Of a stretch of 64,000 nucleotides of DNA, positions 56,881 through 64,000 are shown one piece after another. This DNA is from Cryptomeria japonica (lineage: Eukaryota; Streptophyta; Pinopsida; Cupressales; Cupressaceae). The stretch is from positions 607,794,173 through 607,858,172 of the forward strand of contig NC_081408.1 of the NCBI RefSeq assembly GCF_030272615.1, given 5' to 3'. The position numbers were made by a program, and so were the translations under genes. Position 1 is the first letter of the stretch. Every line of letters begins with the position of its first letter. The notes beneath the pieces are model-generated. The model did no database searches. It saw only the letters and a list, made by a program, of their open reading frames with translations, and was not told the DNA's origin.

Positions 56881-57993
56881 TGTTGGCTTGATGATGATTG
56901 TAATGAATGACTTCATGTGTTGTCATTGATGGAACATGTACACACACATATGTTCACATTGTCATTGTAATCTTAGACAAACTAATAATACTTCTAAAGT
57001 TACTTGTATTGAAATTGGTATTGGATGTTTAATTTATGATGGTTTAGAGAGTGTCAAACCAATATATGTAGACAACCAGTATATTCAGAAATGGCTTGAC
57101 ACCAACTTGGAGATTTAGCAGGGACTATCAAAGAAGCAAATGAAGGACAATTGATTTATGTATTAAACATGGTTAACTCTTAACCAGTATTAGTGTTCCA
57201 ACTAGTATTCATTGATTGTGTGATGAGTTATCATTGGTCATGATGAGTTATCCCTAACCAACAGAATTGGTGGCAATTTGTGATGAGTTATGTTAGATTG
57301 TCCAGATACACTGCACCTAGGAAATTGTGATATGTTTTATAAGCTGACATGAAATCTAATGTCTATATAATGAAATTATGATGAATAATAGATATGGTAT
57401 GATGTGATGCAAGATAGAAGTGTTAAGTTGTTGAAGGCATTGTAGAATATGTTGGTGATTCAGTTTTGAGTGAGCAAAAGAGGATCTATGCAAGCAAGTT
57501 GTGCTACTTCTAGATCACACCACCTATTGTTTTCTAATCACTACAACAGTCAAATCCCCTAACCGGGTAATCTCTAACAAGATTCATTATACAAATCCTT
57601 TAACAAGGTGATCCATTAGTTTGGATTCTGAAATCATCTACCAAGGTTATTCCTAATAGGGTACTACCTTTAATAGGGTATAGCTCCTAACAGAGATTTG
57701 GGATCTTTAACAAGATTCGCTCCTAGCAGAGAACTTTTGTAGACCTTAATTAGCCAGTCACCTATTACTTGTGAGTCCCATCTCACCATGGGTTTTCCCA
57801 TTTGGGTTTTCCATGTGTAAACATTTGTGTTATGGTGGATGTTTTACTTATTGTGGATGCTTTAATATCATTTTGGATTGCATGCATAGTGTTTAGTAAA
57901 CTTGTTAAGTATCTCTACTGGTTAGTGTTTAAAGTAGTATTGTTTTTGTTGTCACTAATTCACCCCCCCTCTCAGTGCTTTATAAGTCTATCA
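56881..57993 (+). mobile_element. LTR F, 5' LTR of a copia-type element
   Basis: It starts TGTTGGCTTGATGATG and ends AAGTCTATCA directly before a primer site (1,113 bp). It contains the shared box CACCATGGGTTTTCCC-GGGTTTTCCATG near 57783-57820, ATTCACCCCCCCTCTCAGTGC near 57957, and an array of short hairpins at 57553-57734. Confidence 0.82.
57553..57734. repeat. Mini-hairpin array in LTR F
   Basis: About nine short near-palindromes of 10-14 bp, spaced roughly 15-30 bp: CCCTAACCGGG, TCTCTAACAAGA, CCTTTAACAAGG, TACCAAGGTTA, CCTAATAGGG, CCTTTAATAGGG, CTCCTAACAGAG, TCTTTAACAAGA and CTCCTAGCAGAG. LTR E has similar units at 23888-23995. Confidence 0.7.
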
Positions 57994-57995
57994 AT

Positions 57996-58008
57996 TGGTA
58001 TCAGAGCC
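57996..58008 (+). other. Element F primer-binding site
   Basis: TGGTATCAGAGCC lies two bases after LTR F; initiator-Met type. Confidence 0.94.
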
Positions 58009-58055
58009 TAACTTCCTTAAGGCTTAATCTCTTAGAAGGAAACCCTAAAGCCATC

Positions 58056-59217
58056 ATGGGGGATATGAGCTACTTTGAGATGGATAGAGTGCTTGAAGCT
58101 ACCAAGGAAGAGATTGAAACCTTAAGGGTCAGATTTAAAGCTTCATAAGTCAAAAGGAGAGATTTAACTGAACAACTATTGGAGATATCTGATAATAGTT
58201 CTTCAGATGAAGCTAACATTGATGCATTGGCTGAAGAAGTTGAAAAACTGAATGGTGAGAAGCTAAATTTGAGAAGAGAGTTAGAAGCCCTAACGATCTG
58301 CATGAGTCAAGAGCTAGAAGCTAGTAGGGTAGCTGAAGACCTAATCAAAGAAAGAGATCATGAGATTGCTAAGATCAAACAAGAGAATGCAACTTTGCAT
58401 GAGCATTGGCATGCAGAAAAAGAAGAAAAAGAGGCTTTTCAACTAGATCTTGAAATGGCATCATCCCTCAGAGAGACTCTTATAAAATACAATGAAGATC
58501 TTACAAGAGAACTCACTGGGGCTAATGGAAAGATGGAAAAGTTCAATAAGAGTTCTTCTATGTTTGATGAGAAGATCCAATCTTAGAGGATGAAAGGAGA
58601 TACATCTGGACTAGGCTTTAACACATCTGAGAAAGGAGAGTCTTCTAGTACACAGAGCAACATTCACAAGGACAAAAATGCTCCTAAGGCTAACAAGCCT
58701 ACTGATAAGAATTTTTTTAAACCTGTTTGCTTTGTCTGTCATAAACCTGGACATATTGCAAATGTGTGTATAAATAGACCCAATGAGAATATAGGCTACA
58801 ATGCAAATACTAGGTATGTATCTAGGAGATTTGAAGGTCACTATTTTATGTGCAACATGTATGGACATAGATCAGTTGAATGCAGATATGGAGCAAATAA
58901 TCTAGTACCTCACATGAATCCAAGACCGAGTTGTAACAAAAGGAGAATCTATGCCAACTAGGGAAATATGAATTGGCATAAACCCTATGTCAATTAGTTT
59001 AGTCCATTTGACACGAAAAAGGTAACTAATGTCATTTGCACCATTTGTAACAATTATGGTCATGTGGCTATGAACTATAGAAGGTGATCTGGAAGAGGCA
59101 ATGTAAGACCTTGGAGATCATCTGGAATGGCCTGTTATCATTGTCACAAACTGGGACACTTGGAAAAATTCTATAGAACTAGAAAGAACAAACCAGTTAA
59201 TCATTTTGTAGATTAAA
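58056..59217 (+). pseudogene. Element F gag-like protein: coiled coil and zinc knuckles
   Basis: It starts ATGGGGGATATGAGC 47 bp after the primer site. The first 170 codons are almost entirely coiled coil (ALAEEVEKLNGEKLNLRREL). They are followed by the motif TSGLGF, common just before the knuckle in plant copia gag, and then four knuckle-like units: CFVCHKPGHIANVC (intact), YFMCNMYGHRSVEC, CTICNNYGHVAMNY and CYHCHKLGHLEKFY. The last three have one cysteine replaced by tyrosine. The UBN2 capsid domain usual in copia gag is absent from the N-terminus. Stops near 58147, 58584 and 58959 break it. It is probably the gag of a non-autonomous element. Confidence 0.72.
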
Positions 59218-59839
59218 GGGTAAGTAGAAGGTAAATATTGAGGAAACCAAAGAAGAGATGAACCGAATCTAGAAAAAGAAGAGTGATGATATGCCTACAG
59301 AAGAACCTAATCCTTCACCTAGTGTGGATAATCCTACACTGGTGAATTAAGCCTTTCTACAGGGCTAAGGGGAGCATAGTAGAAAATCTACTTCCGGACC
59401 CCTTGAAAGATGCATGGTAAGAAAGTTTGCATTTTTTAGTTTTTATGTGTGAAATCTTGATATCCTTGTCTATCAGTTTTTTGAAAGTCTGTCAACCGGT
59501 TTTACACCTATTAATATTGGATATACCGATAAGAGGTGTATTAGGGTTTGCAACCCTAGAGATTGAGAAATTAATACAGTAGGTAAAGATGATAAAAGCG
59601 AGTTTTACTATGTTATTTTTACCCTAAATGCATTTGAAAGAGAATTCTTGAGCACTTGCAGAGTGAAAAGAGAATTGCTAGCTAGTTGTGGATGAATTTT
59701 TGCTATAAATTGCATGATTCAAGCTGATTCCAAGATTAGAAAAGGTGGAACTGGTGTGCATTTGTGTAATCAACCAGAAATCAAGGCAGCTCAGGAGAAA
59801 TAAGGTATTTCTTTGTAAATCCCTTTCAAATTGAGTTTA
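59218..59839. other. Element F interior, no clear gene
   Basis: Short open pieces in the zinc-knuckle frame (EEPNPSPSVDNPTLVN near 59300) decay into sequence with many stops. Nothing recognised. Confidence 0.5.
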
Positions 59840-60333
59840 TCAGAAAGGTGCCATCATCTAAGCAAGTAGAGAGACTTATGATCACATTAAAACCTATGGA
59901 GGTTATGGAATCTAAACAAATTGTGTCATATAATGCTTTGTCTCAAGTACCTGATGGTGTTATCCTAAAAGGTGATTTGTCTAGTTATATTTATTGAAAA
60001 ATAGAAGATTTAGGATCATTGTCAATTTACTCTCAATTGAAATCCTTGTGTGATAAGAGCGGAAAGATCCAACCCAAATATATTAGGGTTGAAGAGAAGG
60101 GTTTTCATAATGTAGCTTATTTTCTTAAGGATTTTGAAGAGGAACATGTTAGAATAATTCTTAGTCGAGTTCATGGTGAAAATATGTATCTGGAGATATC
60201 AGATACTATAACTAAGGAAGCTATCCATGTTGTGACTGGTTTTTTGTCAACCGGTGAAGTTCCCAAGCCGAGGAGAATTTCTAAAGAGATTGTAACAACT
60301 TTAACTCAGTCTACCTCTGATGGGCATGCCTTC
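59840..60333 (+). pseudogene. Unrecognised ORF in element F, cut by family B insertion
   Basis: This is one frame with a single stop (about 59996) over 164 codons. It is rich in charged residues and contains EKGFHNVAYFLKDFEEEHVR and then ITKEAIHVVTGFLSTGEVP. This pattern is like N-terminal regions of putative plant transposon proteins of unknown function. It is truncated at 60333 by the family B LTR. It may correspond to the missing N-terminal half of the ORF at 24876-26570; this is a guess from position and composition. Confidence 0.45.
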
Positions 60334-61557
60334 TATTAGAATAACCAGTGGACAAGTGAGAGGGGGGGCTGAATCAATTGTCAATAGATTATATTAATCA
60401 AACCACTTTATAACCTTTAATCCGAGCACATAAACATTGAATATCAGAATAGCAGAAACAGATACCAGTAAATAATAAAACTTAAGAGTGAAACAGAGAA
60501 TGAACACAACGTAACCATACCACATAACACCATGATTTGTACGTGGAAAACTCGGTAAAGGGAAAAGCTACGATGGGAAGCCTACCCACAATCAGATAAT
60601 ACTTATGTAGAAAGTATGTGATACAATAAGGGGCTTGCACATGCAGGAAGGCACACTGCCTAGAGCTTACTGCTCATTACAAAGGAGTCTCACTGAATAC
60701 AAAGAGGTTATAACGACCTCAATATAATTGGACAATAATCACAAAGAATTAACTGCCAATGATAGCATCTACCATGCCTGATTACAATCCTGGTTAAGCT
60801 CAATACTAGAGGCCTTTGACCTCTTACATAAACCCAATTCGATCACCTATGATTGACCAAATCTCCTTCCCATATGATATTTCATTCTATGACCATGACC
60901 ACCACGATCTATAATGAGATCTTACATCAATTTATACAAACCCTAAGGCCTAAACCAATTAGGTCAGCCACCTATAAGATATTACAATAAGATCATTACA
61001 TTCAACCACATTACAATGATATACCATGTTGGATTTAGACCAAAACAACATTAACCAATCCATAAATCATCCCAGTAACATGTAGAGAACACTTAATAGG
61101 ATGTTACATGATACCGGTCCATAACCTGGATAGGTATAGGACCTAATTTGGGTGCACACATGCCAAAGAGATGACTCCAATCAGTCGAGGCACAAACAAA
61201 GATCACCTTTTGCATCGTGAATTCCATCTAGAAGTCACACCAACACCACTTATGCATACTGTCAAAGATTCTCAGTAAAAGCTTTGTTGGTAAAACCTTA
61301 AACCCTTACTGGTATAGGCTTACTAGAGTGTATGATAGCATCCGATCATCAAGTAAATACCAGCTGACCAAAACATGCTCTAGAAACATCAAACCAAACA
61401 TATTCCATTGATCCAAACATGTCGGTAGTATCCAACTGATAGTCCCTTCTACCAGTAATGCTAGTTCTTCTACCGGTAACCAATCATAACAACTAGTATT
61501 GACATCAATGACAAAACATAAATGCAACACATAATCAATTCCTTCATATTTCCAACA
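60334..61557 (-). mobile_element. Family B 3' LTR (complete)
   Basis: The reverse complement starts TGTTGGAAATATGAAGG and ends CTATTCTAATA, a mutated TTATTCCAACA (1,224 bp). It matches the partial B LTR at 22996-23887 in reverse orientation. The purine tract follows as CTCTCTTTGGCATTG on the plus strand (about 61560-61575). Confidence 0.9.
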
Positions 61558-61924
61558 AACTCTCTCTTTGGCATTGATGGAAACACTAGATGTGAAAAAG
61601 AAAACATTTAAGTGCCAAGAAATGCCAAAAATTCTCATAGAAGATATAATAATGAAAAAATAAAAAATCCCACCAACTCCTCTTGAGGAGTGCAATCCAA
61701 TATGAAACTGATCCGAATCTCTCTCCCATATGACATATTATGATATTATTTTTCACATCAATATCTTTCCCCCTTTGACATCAATGCGAAAGATATGAAA
61801 TAGATATCAAAATCCTGTGAATCTCAAAGCTGGCTACTCCCCCTGAGTAGTAGCACCACTACATCAATCTGCAGCAAAGGATAAAGCTAATGATGCATAT
61901 TGGACTGATGCTTTGCTCCATCAA
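61558..61924 (-). other. Family B 3' untranslated region
   Basis: Non-coding, with purine tracts (plus-strand CTTTCCCCCTTTGACATC near 61767 and CTCTCTCCCATATG near 61720) arranged as in family A. Confidence 0.7.
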
Positions 61925-62259
61925 TTAAGTTTCTATCAGAGGGGTAGATACCCCTAAGTTGTCTCTCAAATTTTCAAATGACTCCTTAGACAACGGTTTA
62001 ATGAATATATCTGCAATCTGTTCTTTAGTGTTCACATAATCCAATTTGACTTCCTTTTCCTCCACCTTTTCCTTCAGAATGTTATATTTTATTGAAATGT
62101 GCTTAGTCTTAGAGTGAAATACCAGATTCGTAGATACATCAACAGCTATAGAGTTATCTTAATAGACAACTACCAGTTCACTACAATTTACCTTGGTATC
62201 CTTCAACATTTGCTTCATCCACAAGACTTGAGTGCAATTAGTTGCTCTTGCAACATATT
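61925..62259 (-). pseudogene. Family B pol C-terminus (RNase H end)
   Basis: Minus-strand sequence encodes the RNase H end of copia pol, related to A2 at 29047-29390, with the same order of motifs up to the conserved threonine-lysine-proline segment and a stop at 61925. It is cut at 62259 within the codons for the A-T-Y region by the A3 insertion. Confidence 0.85.
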
Positions 62260-63353
62260 TGTTAGGACCCCAAGGCAACTTAGAGGGTGGCGGGGGGGGG
62301 GGGGTTGAATCAACTATCTAATAATTTAAACCCAAATATAACTTAACCAAACTTGATACTTAATAACGATAAACCGAACTTAATGTTGGTAAACATGTTA
62401 ACAATTAATATCAATACCAGTGAAACTTAATGCATGAAACAGAAAGAGAAACAACATCCACAACACATAACACAAAGATTTGTACATGGAAACCCTGTAA
62501 GGGGAAAAATCAAGATGGGAAACCTTACCCACAAGTAGATGATACTACTATAGATAGTATGTGTATATAAATGGGGTTTGCACATGCAAAAAGGCTAGTT
62601 GCCTAGAGCTCACTGCTCAATCACAAGAATAGCAGTCTCACTGACTACAATTGGATGATTAAATCCAATGCTAATGTACTACTCAAAGTAGCATCTCCAA
62701 TTTTGGATTCAATATCGGTTAAGCTCTGATTATCTCCTTCAAACCTTCCTTGAATCTTCAAATGATGTCAAATGATGTCTGCGTGAATAGCTCTGCTTAT
62801 ATTTGCATATACCAAATATAAAAACCTTACCATACCATATTACATTTCATTACATTAATCTCACAAGTGAGATCTCCATATATACCAAAACCTAAGACCA
62901 AATGTGTAGGTCGGCTCACTAAGAATATTACAATAAAATCAATTGCAACTAAGTCAAGATGCAATGCATCATGTCGGCTCAAGAACAATATTAATTGATT
63001 AAACCATCTCTATAACATCCCATGTTGATCTATAATAGATAACGCGTGTCGGTCCATAACCTAGTCCAATTTGCTAGTAACAAGAAATATGTCAACCCAA
63101 TTAGACAAATAAACAAATCTCCAAAACCAAGTGTCCAAACCATGTCTTCGACATAACCAAGTGATCTTCAGAGGATAACAAGTCATCCTTAGTGCCAATT
63201 AACATTATAACCTGCTGGTGAACCAAATAGCGGCAACTATGCATAAGTCACTGAACTTGCTGGTGAACATAACCAAAGATCTCCTGAAGGATAAGTGTTG
63301 ATAAGTGTTGACATCAATGACAAAACCAATGCAACATATCCATAATACCAAAA
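62260..63353 (-). mobile_element. Copia A3 3' LTR
   Basis: The plus strand starts TGTTAGGACCCC and ends AATACCAAAA, where one substitution has changed the usual CCAACA. Length 1,094 bp. A G-run of about 13 bases lies at 62292-62304. Confidence 0.93.
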
Positions 63354-63675
63354 ATCTCCCCCTTTGGCATTGATGGAAACACAAGATGGAAAAACCATCT
63401 AAGTACCAAAGAAGAAATGCCAAAAACCAAAAACCAACAGTCTCTAGAATAGATCAATACCAGAAATAAAAATACAAATGCAGAGAGTAATAAAACTCTC
63501 CCCCAATGAATCATCTCTCCCAAAAGGATAATGTTTTAATGTTTTTCCATAGATATCTCTCCCCCTTTGACATCCAATGCCAAAGCAATACAAATACCAG
63601 ATACAACCAATTCTTAGAACCAATTACAAATACCAACTTATCCAACTACTCCCCTCGAAAAGGAGCTCTCCTCCA
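63354..63675 (-). other. Copia A3 3' untranslated region
   Basis: The plus strand shows C/T tracts near 63355, 63497 and 63560, the complement of the three purine tracts seen in A1 and A2. Confidence 0.75.
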
Positions 63676-64000
63676 TCAAAGCCGAAAAAAGATTTCTTTG
63701 TAAATTCTATCGATTTGATGCCAAGCATCAACTGTCTGAGTCTCTATCAGTGAGGGTATAACCCCAAGCTGTTCTTTGAGATATTCAAAAGTTTCTTTAG
63801 GCAAAGGCTTAGTAAAGATATCTATAATCTGGTCTTTAGTATTCACATAAACCAATCTCACTTCATTTGCTTCAACATTCTCTTTCAGAAAATTGTCTTT
63901 GATAGAAACATGTTTAGGTTTAGAGTGAAATACTGGATTCTTAGATATATCAATTGTTGCTGAATTATCACAATAGATGATTATAGTTTCTTTGCATTTT
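63676..64000 (-). pseudogene. Copia A3 pol C-terminus (RNase H end), continues past window
   Basis: The minus strand encodes RLVYVNTKDQIIDIFTKPLP followed by KETFEYLKEQLGVIPS, the end of copia RNase H. The usual stop after the P-x-E-T segment has changed to a sense codon, so the frame runs on into the untranslated region. The upstream portion lies outside the window. Confidence 0.88.

Larger units (their letters stand above)
60334..62259 (-). mobile_element. Family B copia element (minus strand), 3' part
   Basis: This comprises an LTR (60334-61557), an untranslated region with purine tracts, and the C-terminal end of copia pol. The remainder lies beyond the family A element that interrupts it at 62260. 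It is inserted into element F. Confidence 0.88.
62260..64000 (-). mobile_element. Ty1/copia element A3 (family A), 3' part
   Basis: This is a minus-strand family A copy running off the window. It has a 3' LTR (62260-63353), a purine-tract region (63354-63675) and the pol C-terminus. It is inserted into the family B pol, five bases after CAACAT at 62251-62256. Confidence 0.92.

Overview
This window contains no intact host gene. It is a stack of nested, decayed LTR retrotransposons from a large, AT-rich plant genome. The long elements, the style of the Ty1/copia LTRs and the depth of nesting suggest a gymnosperm, probably a conifer. That placement is inference: no single-copy host gene is present to confirm it. 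I saw no rRNA, tRNA, CRISPR or prokaryotic signal.

Left block (1-24258). A plus-strand Ty1/copia element ('family A', copy A1) runs from before the window to 22995. It sits inside an LTR of a second family ('B', remnant 22996-23887), which abuts an LTR fragment of a third family ('E', 23888-24258). A1 was split by a 17.55 kb Ty3/gypsy element, Tat-1 (2067-19620), with a perfect 5 bp target-site duplication TTTAC. The broken copia codons read continuously across the insertion.

Middle block (24259-56589). The remains of another element (unrecognised gag-like ORFs, then LTR 'D') hold a minus-strand family A copy, A2 (27593-56360). A2 is split by a second Ty3/gypsy element, Tat-2 (30999-53307, TSD ATAAC). 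Tat-2 in turn carries a 3.9 kb solo LTR (33176-37069, TSD CACAT) with a GC-rich hairpin minisatellite and long TA tracts. This is a four-level nest.

Right block (56590-64000). A short fragment of an unidentified, transposase-like coding sequence is followed by element 'F' (LTR 56881-57993, tRNA-Met-type primer site, coiled-coil/zinc-knuckle gag). F is interrupted by a minus-strand family B element (60334-62259), which is interrupted by a third family A copy, A3 (62260 to the window end).

Tat-1 and Tat-2 belong to one lineage. Both have gag with a CHHC knuckle, a protease, a G-patch, RT, a degenerate first RNase H, a second RNase H typical of the Tat lineage, and integrase. Downstream of pol both carry an antisense gene with a plant mobile domain (PMD). 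The most striking signal is that each element has two arrays of a short motif with a period of about 20-22 bp. One lies in the leader between the 5' LTR and gag. The other lies in a predicted intron of the antisense PMD gene near the 3' LTR. Within an element the two arrays share a motif in inverted orientation, so the motif points the same way relative to the gene it precedes. The motif differs between elements (about TYACGCAWTCG in Tat-1, AGCRCTWTTG in Tat-2) while the layout is conserved. I know of no description of such paired periodic arrays.
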